NCBI GenBank assembly: GCA_017526785.1 | Contig: JAFXQV010000015.1 | Span: forward strand, 108,858-172,857 | From: Oscillibacter sp. | GTDB lineage: Bacteria > Bacillota > Clostridia > Oscillospirales > Oscillospiraceae | DNA length: 64,000 nt | Direction: 5' to 3' | Shown here: positions 56,883-64,000 of the stretch, piece by piece | Numbering within the stretch: position 1 is the first letter of the stretch | Layout: each line of letters begins with the position of its first letter | Notes under the pieces: model-generated | What the model saw: only the letters and a program-made list of their open reading frames with translations | Told to the model about the DNA's origin: nothing | Databases searched by the model: none | Program-made: the position numbers and the translations under genes

Positions 56883-57062
56883 GAGGGTTTCGGACTTTTT
56901 TTCGCGGAAACGCGGAACAGTTCCGCTCCGGGCGTCACGCGCAGATGGAGAGCGCAAAAAGCAACCGGAAAGCGCGCTTACGGCTTCCGGTGACGTTCTG
57001 GTGACGGGGAGGTTTTTCTGTTCTCTTTTTCTCTCGCCAGCGCTGTCGGCCGAAATTTGCCC

Positions 57063-57091
57063 TTGCATTTTGATTTTGAATGTGCTATAAT
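57063..57091 (+). promoter_or_regulatory. Promoter of tRNA-Arg
   Basis: TTGCAT, 17-base spacer, perfect TATAAT. The stretch 56883-57062 between this and the rpsT promoter shows no gene. Confidence 0.8.
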
Positions 57092-57118
57092 GCTCTACGT
57101 TCCGTCGAGGAGCGATAA

Positions 57119-57195
57119 GCGCCATTAGCTCAGCTGGATAGAGCGTCTGGCTACGGACCAGAAGGCCGGGGGTTCGAATCCCTCATGGCGTGCCA
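57119..57195 (+). tRNA. tRNA-Arg (anticodon ACG)
   Basis: The 77-base sequence starts GCGCCATTAGCTCAGCTGG and ends with encoded CCA. The acceptor arms pair with one G-U at the top. The anticodon stem TCTGG/CCAGA encloses CTACGGA, giving anticodon ACG (read as ICG for CGN arginine codons). The T-arm has GGTTCGAATCC. It marks the left edge of the AT-richer accessory segment. Confidence 0.95.
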
Positions 57196-57202
57196 CAATG
57201 CG

Positions 57203-57244
57203 ACGTTTTTTCCCCGGTTTTGCCGGGGAAAAAACGTTTTTTTG
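57203..57244 (+). terminator. Terminator after tRNA-Arg
   Basis: Long stem acgttttttccccgg / gccggggaaaaaacgt with a small loop, followed by seven or more T residues. Confidence 0.85.
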
Positions 57245-57454
57245 GGAAAGTGGCCTTTTTGACCCGAAAAAGTTGCAAACTGGTTTTGCAAAAAAGTTGG
57301 GTGACAAAAAGATGTTGTCGGTAAAAATTCCATAAAGCCCTCCCCAAAACTCCCTGAGACACGCTGTGATAGATTTGAATCCCATGCCTTTTCAAGGAAA
57401 AGTCCGTCTTTTTGATGAATGCGGCGCAGAAAGAGAAGGCAAATTTCATGCAAA

Positions 57455-57769
57455 ATGACAACGCCCAAATTTGGGAAAAACCGAGAGGTCATCCCCGGAA
57501 AATCGGCGCAACGCGACTTCGTGCTGGGGCTTATCGAACAGGCGCTGGAGGAAGCGGAGCGGGAAGCCGCCCGGACGGAGGAAACGGCGGCGGGACAGTC
57601 CAATGGGGCTGACACCCGGTCGGAACCCGGCGCGGAAGCGCCGGACGGGGAGCCGGAAGCCGAAGAGGCGGAGGAGGCTGACAGCGCGGAGAGTGCGGAA
57701 AACGCCCCCGCAGAAGCCGGAGAGGACGCGGACAGCGGAGACGGCGTCCGGTCTGCGGAATGGAACTGA
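57455..57769 (+). CDS. Small acidic hypothetical protein
   Basis: A 104-residue protein beginning MTTPKFGKNREVIPGKSAQ. The first 45 residues include a possible amphipathic helix (RDFVLGLIEQALEEAEREAA). The remainder is a low-complexity run of Glu, Ala, Gly and Asp with no predicted fold. Codon use on this strand is chromosome-like while the antisense frame is not, which supports coding. A ribosome site is not obvious. It is followed by a strong terminator and precedes the PAPS-reductase-like pseudogene. I do not recognise it. Confidence 0.5.
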   Translation: MTTPKFGKNREVIPGKSAQRDFVLGLIEQALEEAEREAARTEETAAGQSNGADTRSEPGAEAPDGEPEAEEAEEADSAESAENAPAEAGEDADSGDGVRSAEWN

Positions 57770-57811
57770 ACGCGCCGTGAGGAAGCGAACAAGAGGAAAC
57801 GGACAGTACGA

Positions 57812-57852
57812 CCCGGTCGGGTATCCGAAAAGGACGCCCGACCGGGCTTTTT
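57812..57852 (+). terminator. Terminator after the acidic protein gene
   Basis: Stem cccggtcggg / cccgaccggg enclosing about 15 bases, then CTTTTTG. Confidence 0.8.
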
Positions 57853-57872
57853 GCGTTATAAAGGAGTGAAAA

Positions 57873-58887
57873 ATGGAGCTTTACGACACTTTGGACAGTT
57901 TTCTGCGAAGCTGTCCGGATAACGGCGTCAACTTTCAAATTCAAAGCGCGTTCCTGAAAGCGTGGAATAAAATCCACGGCTGGAACGGCGACGGAAAGCC
58001 CTGGACAATTGGTCATCTTGACGGCCATCAGCGGAGGCGCGGACAGCGACGTTACGCTGGATATGCTCGAACGAATCGGGCATCCGCTCAGTGAGGTTCA
58101 TTACGCGTTCTACGACTCCGGGCTGGAATTCGAGGCGACGAAACGCCATCTGGACTTTCTGGAAGAAAAGTACGGCGTCAGCATTGAGCGGAGGAAGGCG
58201 AAAGTCCCCGTTCCGCTGGGCGTGAAGCGCTTCGGCGTTCCCTTTTTAAGTAAAAAGGTCAGCGATTATCTCTATCGTTTGAGATTGCACGGCTTCCAAT
58301 GGGAAATTAAGCCGTTTGAGAAACTGCGGCTCAAATATCCCCGTTGCGAATCGGCGTTGCGCTGGTGGTGTAACGAATGGGGCGAGAACAGCCGGATGAA
58401 CATTCGACGCCGTCGCTGGTTGCGGGAGTTCATGTCGGAGAACCCTCCGGACTTCCCCATCTCGGACAGATGTTGCGAAGGCGCGAAAAAGGCGACGGCA
58501 AAGCGGGCGGAAAAGGAGATTCGTCCGGATTTGGCCGTTACCGGAGTGCGGAAAGCGGAAGGAGGCGCGAGGGCGTCGGCCTACCGTTCGTGTTTTGACG
58601 GGGACAGCGGAAGGCCGGACCGTTTCCGCCCGATATTCTGGCTGAAGGACTCGGACAGGGACGCCTACGGCCGAGCGTTCGGCGTCGCGCATTCCGACTG
58701 CTACTCCGTTTACGGTCTGACGCGCACGGGTTGCGCCTGCTGTCCGTTCGGACGGAACTTTGAGGCGGAACTGGAGGCGGCGAAAAAGTACGAACCGAAG
58801 TTGTACGCGGCGGCGGGCGAATGTTTGGAAAAGGATGGCGGAGGTAAAACAAAATTTGCTATTGCAGAAACCTTTACTTTCCTGTAA
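57873..58887 (+). pseudogene. PAPS-reductase/ATP-pyrophosphatase-like protein with an N-terminal frameshift
   Basis: A phosphoadenosine-phosphosulfate-reductase-superfamily protein of the kind often carried by phages and genomic islands. A strong AAAGGAG site precedes the ATG at 57873, whose frame reads MELYDTLDSFLRSCP and NKIHGWNGDGKPWTI and is then lost. The body continues one frame over from about 58009 with the P-loop-like AISGGADSDVTLDM, HYAFYDSGLEFEATKRHL, CNEWGENSRMNI, and the cysteines in TRTGCACCPFG. A one-base change at about 57990-58008 would restore a single protein of about 335 residues. The last 17 residues also depart from the family. The body could start at a TTG (58009), but no ribosome site supports it. 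Confidence 0.7.
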
Positions 58888-58969
58888 GACCAAGGCACAA
58901 TTTAATACACAGAGATTATAACGTAGGATATTGGAAATTTCAACGTTTCTTTTATTACAATTTGATTAC

Positions 58970-58999
58970 AAAAACGCTTACAGGAAAGTAAGCGTTTTT
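58970..58999. other. Perfect hairpin ahead of the SLH/InlB-repeat gene
   Basis: An 11-bp stem aaaaacgctta / taagcgttttt with loop caggaaag ends 16 bases before the next start codon. It could terminate upstream transcription or act in the leader. Part of it (58977-58991) is an exact inverted copy of 58874-58888 at the end of the PAPS-like gene. Confidence 0.6.
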
Positions 59000-59015
59000 G
59001 TGAAGGAGGAATTTT

Positions 59016-60194
59016 ATGAAAAAGTGTATCCTTTCGGTTTGTCTGGCTCTGTGCATGGCGCTAACGCTGGCGTCACTTCCGGCGCAGGCCGCCAAGACTG
59101 CCTTCTCTGATGTTTCCGACGCCACTTATTACGCCGATTCCGTGGCGTGGGCGGTCTCGAAGGACATCACCCACGGCACCACAGCGACTACGTTTTCACC
59201 GAACAACACATGTACTATCGCGCAGATTACTACGTTTCTGTGGCGAGCCTGCGGTTCCCCCGAAGCGGGTGTCAGCGAGAATCCATTCAGCGACCTTTCG
59301 GAATCCCATTATTCTTATCAAGCGGCGCTGTGGGCTTATGAGAATGGCATTACACTCTCAAAAATTACTGACGGCGTGATTGACGCGAACCGATTCGCGG
59401 GAAACGGGAATTGTCTCCGTTATGTTGTGGCACTCTTTATGTGGATTTTGAACGGACGCCCTGAAACGCCGTCTCATCCCTTTAATGATGTGCCACCAAA
59501 CACCGCCATTGCGGAGGCGGTCTCGTGGGCCGTCGAAAAAGGCATTACCAAGGGGACAAGCGCAACCACGTTTTCTCCTAACGATACCTGTACGCGCGCG
59601 CAGATTGTGACTTTCCTTTATCGGGCAAATCAGGCGGGCGTGTTGTCGGCCGCTCAGGAATATACTGTTACATTAAATGCCAATGGCGGTAAGGTGACAA
59701 CGTCTCCTAAAAGTGACTACGTCAGTCCGGGGCAAACTGTCACGGTCACTGTCGCAAAGGGAACAACCTATGAAGCGCTTGCCTATCTTGTGGCTGTGCG
59801 TGACGGATATGACTTTCTGGGCTGGTACACTGAAAAAGAAGGCGGCACGGAGGTTACAGCTTCCACAAAAGTAACCAAATCCGACCCGCACATGCTCTAC
59901 GCCCACTGGGTTCCCAACAATGGCGCTTATAATATTACGCTGGACGCGAACGGCGGCAAGTTTGATTTCAGCGATGTCATGCATGATAAAAGCAAAGTGT
60001 ATAGTACAGTGGTTTATGAAGTCACGCAGGGAGAAAATTATCCTGATTTGTCAAATCGTTTTCTTGTGCGTGACGGATATGACTTTCTGGGCTGGTACAC
60101 TGAAAAAGAAGGCGGCACGGAGGTTACAACTTCTACAAAAGTAACCAAATCCAGCCCGCATACACTCTACGCCCACTGGGGATACGATACGTAG
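59016..60194 (+). CDS. Surface protein: three SLH domains plus two InlB B-repeats
   Basis: This 392-residue protein has a signal peptide (ILSVCLALCMALTLASLPAQA). Three S-layer-homology domains follow (about residues 28-205), for example TTATTFSPNNTCTIAQITTF and TSATTFSPNDTCTRAQIVTF. They tether proteins to secondary wall polymers. Residues about 215-390 contain two Listeria-Bacteroides (InlB B-type/Flg_new) repeats. Both include VRDGYDFLGWYTEKEGGTEV and end LYAHW, and their DNA is almost identical. Typical of cell-surface adhesins. The ATG is preceded by GAAGGAGGA. It is the only intact large gene in the AT-richer segment. Confidence 0.9.
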   Translation: MKKCILSVCLALCMALTLASLPAQAAKTAFSDVSDATYYADSVAWAVSKDITHGTTATTFSPNNTCTIAQITTFLWRACGSPEAGVSENPFSDLSESHYSYQAALWAYENGITLSKITDGVIDANRFAGNGNCLRYVVALFMWILNGRPETPSHPFNDVPPNTAIAEAVSWAVEKGITKGTSATTFSPNDTCTRAQIVTFLYRANQAGVLSAAQEYTVTLNANGGKVTTSPKSDYVSPGQTVTVTVAKGTTYEALAYLVAVRDGYDFLGWYTEKEGGTEVTASTKVTKSDPHMLYAHWVPNNGAYNITLDANGGKFDFSDVMHDKSKVYSTVVYEVTQGENYPDLSNRFLVRDGYDFLGWYTEKEGGTEVTTSTKVTKSSPHTLYAHWGYDT

Positions 60195-60250
60195 AACAAT
60201 CAGGGTCTCCGCTTGGTACAAAAATAACTGATTGGGTTGATGTGTCTTAG

Positions 60251-60475
60251 AAGCTGTATTCAAAAGCAAAAACACGTCATTTTTCCGTAAGGCAAGAGTG
60301 CGAAAATGCCGAAACATTCTCGGAAATAACTGCTCAGGCATTGCAAGCCGCCTTGTCTGCGAATGGGATTTATGGCTTTTATTCGCTCTATTTTGTTTCA
60401 GAATCGCGGAAAGACGTAGCGTTTCTGGAGGAACATCGCACACAATGGCCCCGTATCAGCTTTCATGTGGATTGA
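60251..60475 (+). pseudogene. Unrecognised gene fragment
   Basis: A 74-codon open frame without a start codon (follows TAG at 60248-60250) shows plausible protein sequence: FSEITAQALQAALSANGIYG, then FYSLYFVSESRKDVAFLEEH and a terminal HVD before the stop. Its residues look like a genuine C-terminal end with helix and strand. It ends 15 bases before the lipase's GTG, with AAGGAGG in between, so it was probably the last gene of an operon with the lipase. Family unknown. Confidence 0.45.
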
Positions 60476-60490
60476 TAAGGAGGAAGGGAC

Positions 60491-62187
60491 GTGGCGCTTT
60501 CAAACGAACAACTGCTTTTGCTGAATAATCTCATGTATCTGCAAGAGCCGTGTCAGAAAGTCGATAATTTTGAAGGGAAAACCGTTGCGGAATTTATTGA
60601 GGCCGCTTCGCAAATGGGCGAAGATACAACTTGCGGCTCGTTCATGACCAATAAGGACTGGCGGGATATTTTTCAAGCGATTCGACAGGATGACGACTTA
60701 ATGAATATGACCATCGCAACCACGCACAGAGATTATGGCGAATCTGGCGGCGGTGGACGCAGTGCGGTCTTCATTAGCGAGACGACTGGAGACGCGGCCG
60801 TCGTCTTTATAAGGAACGGAAGGCGGCGAATGGGCTGACAATTTTACAGGCGGCGCGGTGACTGATACCGCGCAACAAAAAAACGCCTTGGCGTGGTATC
60901 AGGACACCTATCAGAAACTCGGATTGGAACGCTATGAAGTGACAGTAACTGGTCATTCTAAAGGCGGAAATAAGAGCAAGTACATTACTCTAATGGATGA
61001 TTCCGTCTCTCAAATGCGTTTCTTTCGATGGACAGGGCTTTTCTGACGAGTTTGTGCAACAATATGGCGATGAAATTGCCATGCGCCAGCATAAGATTCA
61101 TAATCACAATGTTGATTATGATTATGTGAATCTTCTACTGAACGAAGTCGGAGAAATTACTTACTATCATGGGCAGGATATTGGAGAGGGTGGCTTTCTG
61201 GAAAATCACTGTCCGAATACGTTGATGAAGTTTCAAGACAGCGGCTCTTTTACTATGGAAGTCAATCCTAACGGTCAGGCCGAAGAGATGAAGATGCTTG
61301 ATAAATTTCTTAACAACTATCTTCGCTCCATGTCGCCGGAAGAAAAAGCGGGCGCATTAGACATGGTGAACGCGATTTTGAATAACGCTTTTGCCGTTAC
61401 CGACTCCGATAAGGAAGTTTCCGCTTCTGAAGCGGCGAACATCTTTTTGGAAATGGTCGATAACCCTGACTATGTTGACCGTTTTTCCTATCTTTTGGCG
61501 TATCTTATTAGATATGAGCAAGAAAATCCTGAATTTGTCGAAGGGATTAACAGCGTTTTGACGGAATTTGGGATGGAAGATTTCGTTCAATATGTGGATA
61601 TGGCAGACGAGATACTGAATTTCAAAAAGGATACGATTTTCGGAGAACTGAATCTGAACTCTATCCTTGGCGGCGCAAGTTTTTTATCCGACCATATCCC
61701 TGACTGGGTGCTGGATCGCATTAGCGATTTTTTGAAGTCCAAATACGGACTCGATTTGCCTCGTGAACGGCTGAAAAATCTCCTGAGCGTGATAGGAAAA
61801 GTCCATAACCATATGGAAAATATTGAAATTAAAGATGAGGGATACGACCTCCGCATTAATGATGGAAAAGGGCAGGGATACACTGACTTACATTCATGCA
61901 GTCTTTGCGTAAAATGCGATGATATGATTACGCTGGCAACGAAATTGCGTGATTTGTCTGTCGCGCTGGCACAAAACCGGGAAACTGTCTTGGAAATTCA
62001 AGCTGACAGAGCCAGTTTCCAATATACACCGCTTGGTGCTCCCTATCTCACAAAAGCGATACAGACCGCTTGTCAAGACATTGACCGCTCCCGGACGGCT
62101 TTGAACCGCTTAGGGGAAGGCTTGGAAAGCGCCGCGAAAAAATACCATCTGACCGAACAAACCATTGTCGGCATTCTATGCGGTTAA
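60491..62187 (+). pseudogene. Mbeg1-like/DUF2974 lipase-fold protein broken by two frameshifts
   Basis: Three consecutive frames make up one protein of about 565 residues. Frame 1 starts at GTG 60491 after AAGGAGGAAGGG and reads MALSNEQLLLLNNLMYLQE to GDAAVVF. Near 60810 one extra T shifts the frame (ttataagga; removing it gives VVFKGTEGGEWADNF). Frame 2 holds the nucleophile motif TVTGHSKGGNKSKYI. Near 61014 one extra A shifts it again; removing it restores CVSFDGQGFSDEF. The last frame (about 390 residues) is helical and ends normally at 62187. The family has alpha/beta-hydrolase lipase folds. Both lesions are single-base insertions, so it was probably intact recently. Confidence 0.75.
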
Positions 62188-62222
62188 TTTGGTGCTATCT
62201 CGTTTCAAAAAGGGGGGGTAAT

Positions 62223-62804
62223 ATGCAAGATTCTGCTAAAGGTTCGCGCTTGCGCGAACCGGGGAAAACGGACGAGTGGGTATTGGAGGAGGAACTGGGA
62301 AGAGGCGGAGCCGGCGCAGTATATAGTGCCGTTCGCGCTGACGGTGCCGAAGCATCAGCAATTAAGGTAGTCACTTCTTTTCTAAATCATGATGGAGATT
62401 TAGAGAAGCTGGCGGAAAATGAACGGCGCGCCGAACGTATTGAATCGGTTTTAAAAAAGTGGAAAATCTTCCTCATATTGTAAGATATGAGAACTTTTCC
62501 GACTTCCTTTCGTTGATGAAGAACCCGAAAAGGGCTTTTATCTGATTATCCGCATGGAAAAACTGACGTCGCTAAGGGAACATATCAAGGCAAATCCTAT
62601 GAACGCGAGAGAAGTGGCGAAATTGGGTTGCGACATCTGTTCGGCCTTGGAAGCGTGCCATGAAAGCGGAATTATCCATCGAGATATTAAGCCCGCCAAT
62701 ATCCTTGTGACGGAAACGGGCGATTATAAATTAGGCGACTTTGGCATTGCTCATATTGCAACAGGGGAGCGAACCATGACCGCATTCGCGGGAACACGTG
62801 ATTA
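62223..62804 (+). pseudogene. Ser/Thr protein kinase, frameshifted and truncated
   Basis: The N-terminal lobe starts at ATG 62223 (MQDSAKGSRLREP) and includes the glycine loop ELGRGGAGAVYSAV and the lysine in SAIKVVTSF. The frame breaks in an A-run near 62455, where one missing A would restore [18 protein letters not shown] second break near 62508 (missing T) would restore [19 protein letters not shown]. The C-lobe follows with [10 protein letters not shown] (catalytic Asp), KLGDFGIAH (DFG) and TAFAGTRDY. The APE motif is missing: the sequence jumps into unrelated Ig-like repeats at about 62800. It is a Hanks-type kinase remnant without transmembrane segment or PASTA repeats in view. Confidence 0.8.
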
Positions 62805-63281
62805 TTGGGCGACGGACTGGTGAAGGCCAATGGGACGGGTAAAGCGACTATTACCGCGAAAAGCGGCGATTGTACAGCGACTTGTACGGTGACAATCGCT
62901 CCAATTGAGGTGACGGGAGTTCGCGTGAATCCGGCTTCCCTCGGAATGATAGTCGGAGAGGAACAGCGGATAAGCGCAACGGTTTCGCCCGAAAACGCGA
63001 CCAATCAGGAAATTTCATGGAGCAGTAGCGAACCTTCCGTGGCGTCCGTAAGCGGCGGACTGGTGAAAGCCAATGGAGAAGGCGACGCAATCATTACCGC
63101 CAAAAGCGGCGCTCATCAGGCAACTTGCAACGTAAAAGTTTCTCCAATTCCCCCAAAGGTCATTGAGGTGACGGAAGTCAGATTAAATCGCAATTCCGCT
63201 GAAATCAAAAGCGGCGGAGAGCCATTGCAATTAAGCGCAACGGTTCTGCCGGAAAACGCGACTATTGGACTGACAGCGTAA
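62805..63281 (+). pseudogene. Fragment with bacterial Ig-like (BIG2) repeats
   Basis: An open frame of about 158 codons without its own start encodes the end of one BIG2 domain and most of two others. The recurring phrases are [35 protein letters not shown] and LSATVLPENAT. These domains occur on secreted adhesins and hydrolases. The frame begins exactly where the kinase sequence stops and ends at 63281 shortly after switching to an unrelated sequence. Both edges therefore look like deletion joints rather than gene boundaries. A TTG at 62805 is not a credible start. Confidence 0.65.
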
Positions 63282-63814
63282 TTTATCCGTCCGATTCCCT
63301 TCAGGTGGAGACGCAACAGGTGACGGATGTGGAGAGCCACACGGAATACCGCTACGGAAGGTGGCAAGGGGCAGTCAGCAACAATTGGTGCAAAGAGTAC
63401 GGCGAGGCGTTACACGGCGGCACTTATACGGAACAATATACAAACTGGTCTACAACCCGTGCGTATTGCGACGAGTCGCCTAATAATCTCTGGCTCTGCG
63501 GTTCTACGGACAGTCAGCATCCGTCTCATAGCCTTCATCCCGCCTACCGTCTTGACAGTAGAGGATACCCCGGATGGCGAAAGTACCTTGTCAATGACCA
63601 AGGATTTTCAGACTCTGAATTTTTCTGGGAAGAAACGCGCTGGGTAGACACCACCTATAAGACACAGTATCGCAGTCGCCCCGTATCAGTGATTTACTCC
63701 TACGAACGCTGGGTAGAAAGTTCACGCTCAGAATGGACAACTGACTGGCGTGAAGTCGATAACGTCAGTTGTGAGCGCAACGAAAAAACCCAATACCGTT
63801 ATATGGTTACGTAA
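63262..63814 (+). pseudogene. C-terminal fragment of a Trp/Tyr-rich surface protein
   Basis: From about 63262 the frame reads YWTDSVIYPSDSLQVETQQV and continues for about 180 codons to the stop. It is rich in Trp, Tyr, Arg and Ser, with repeated phrases such as TEYRYGRW, TQYRSRPV, SYERWVESSRSEW and EKTQYRYMV. Such YRY/W-rich repeats form the C-termini of many clostridial secreted proteins. It directly continues the BIG2 fragment after a frame change, so the two were probably parts of the same or adjacent surface proteins. No start codon can be assigned. A terminator follows. Confidence 0.55.
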
Positions 63815-63824
63815 TGGGACTTTT

Positions 63825-63866
63825 CCCACCTCAAAGCATGAGAATGCGCTTTGAGGTGGGATTTAT
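63825..63866 (+). terminator. Terminator after the surface-protein fragment
   Basis: Perfect 13-bp stem cccacctcaaagc / gctttgaggtggg, 10-base loop, followed by ATTTATTTT. Confidence 0.85.
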
Positions 63867-63874
63867 TTTCCAAA

Positions 63875-63945
63875 CCAGTGGTCTAAAACCACCGCCTTTC
63901 AGGCGGTAATTACTTTTAGTAGCTTTTTTTCGGTCATGCTGAAAC
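63875..63945 (-). mobile_element. Probable end of an IS200/IS605-type element (partial)
   Basis: Two adjacent short hairpins occur: gtggt/accac (63878-63892) and accgcctttcaggcggt (63891-63907), followed by taattac and a T-run on the plus strand. On the minus strand this reads as an AATTACCGCC hairpin leading to GGTGGTTTTAGACCA, a pattern I associate with the right end of TnpB-carrying elements. A tnpB gene would lie beyond 64000, reading leftward. A short plus-strand frame (MLKPYKRFNHTRK, 63937 on) is open to the window edge but not recognised. Confidence 0.35.
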
Positions 63946-64000
63946 CTTATAAGAGATTCAACCATACAAGAAAGATTCCTATACGCGCAACCTGCCGTCA

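Noticed and set aside
57151-57792. Minus-strand frame of 213 codons ending in MRDSNPRPSGP
   Set aside because: That ending is the well-known mistranslation of a tRNA gene, and the rest is Ser/Ala-rich antisense of the acidic small protein.
63937-64000. Start of a transposase (MLKPYKRFNH)
   Set aside because: Superficially like a TnpB N-terminus but the following residues do not match and the frame is cut by the window edge; not annotated as a gene.

Overview
The window is GC-rich bacterial chromosome. Rod-shape genes of Gram-positive style, SLH-domain surface proteins, a pyrK-containing pyrimidine operon, an anaerobic (cbiD/cbiG) cobalamin operon and strong Shine-Dalgarno sites with consensus -35/-10 boxes point to an anaerobic member of the Clostridia. 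Oscillospirales is my guess only. The soj/spo0J (parAB) operon with parS sites beside rsmG suggests the replication origin is not far away.

Layout. 1-6.2 kb: a 5'-truncated MerR regulator, a hydrolase remnant in a repeat-rich gap, a HAD phosphatase, a FeoB-associated small membrane protein, an MBL-fold hydrolase, a nitroreductase, deoD and a crotonase. 6.2-12.1 kb (minus strand): secreted SLH/trypsin-like protease, udp, mutS2, an unknown Cys-motif protein and recO. 12.1-12.8 kb: a RelB/YafQ toxin-antitoxin pair. 12.8-18.9 kb: pyrC-K-D-F-(DUF2500)-E-B-I, nearly all of de novo UMP synthesis. 18.9-29.5 kb (minus): cobalamin genes joined by ATGA/GTGA overlaps (permease, ABC ATPase fused to a Cys-rich domain, cbiD, cobM, cbiG, cobJ, cobK, cbiET, cbiA, cobT, cobU). 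29.7-30.7 kb: rplM-rpsI. 30.8-41.5 kb: P-loop protein, Mrr-like protein with a weakened active site, tRNA-Gly, a 1026-residue secreted four-repeat protein, a patatin phospholipase, a methionine gamma-lyase family enzyme and a D,D-carboxypeptidase. 41.5-46 kb (minus): rsmG, serS, a membrane coiled-coil protein, parB, parA. 46-56.9 kb (minus): GH13 amylase, then a cell-wall/division cluster (PBP2, mreD, mreC, maf, dut, U32 peptidase, zapA, tatD, rpsT).

From tRNA-Arg at 57.1 kb to the end the character changes. The DNA becomes visibly more AT-rich and holds a frameshifted PAPS-reductase-like gene, an SLH/InlB-repeat surface protein, a lipase broken by two single-base insertions, a Ser/Thr kinase broken by two single-base deletions and then joined to Ig-like (BIG2) repeats, a tryptophan/tyrosine-rich surface-protein fragment, and what looks like the end of an IS200/IS605-type element. 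I read this as a decaying acquired island of surface and signalling genes. No comparable frameshifts were seen in the first 57 kb.

A second theme is short in-frame or stop-spanning tandem duplications (18-30 bp) at gene ends and in linkers, plus one palindromic element inserted in frame in the U32 peptidase gene. I found no CRISPR array, rRNA or complete transposase.
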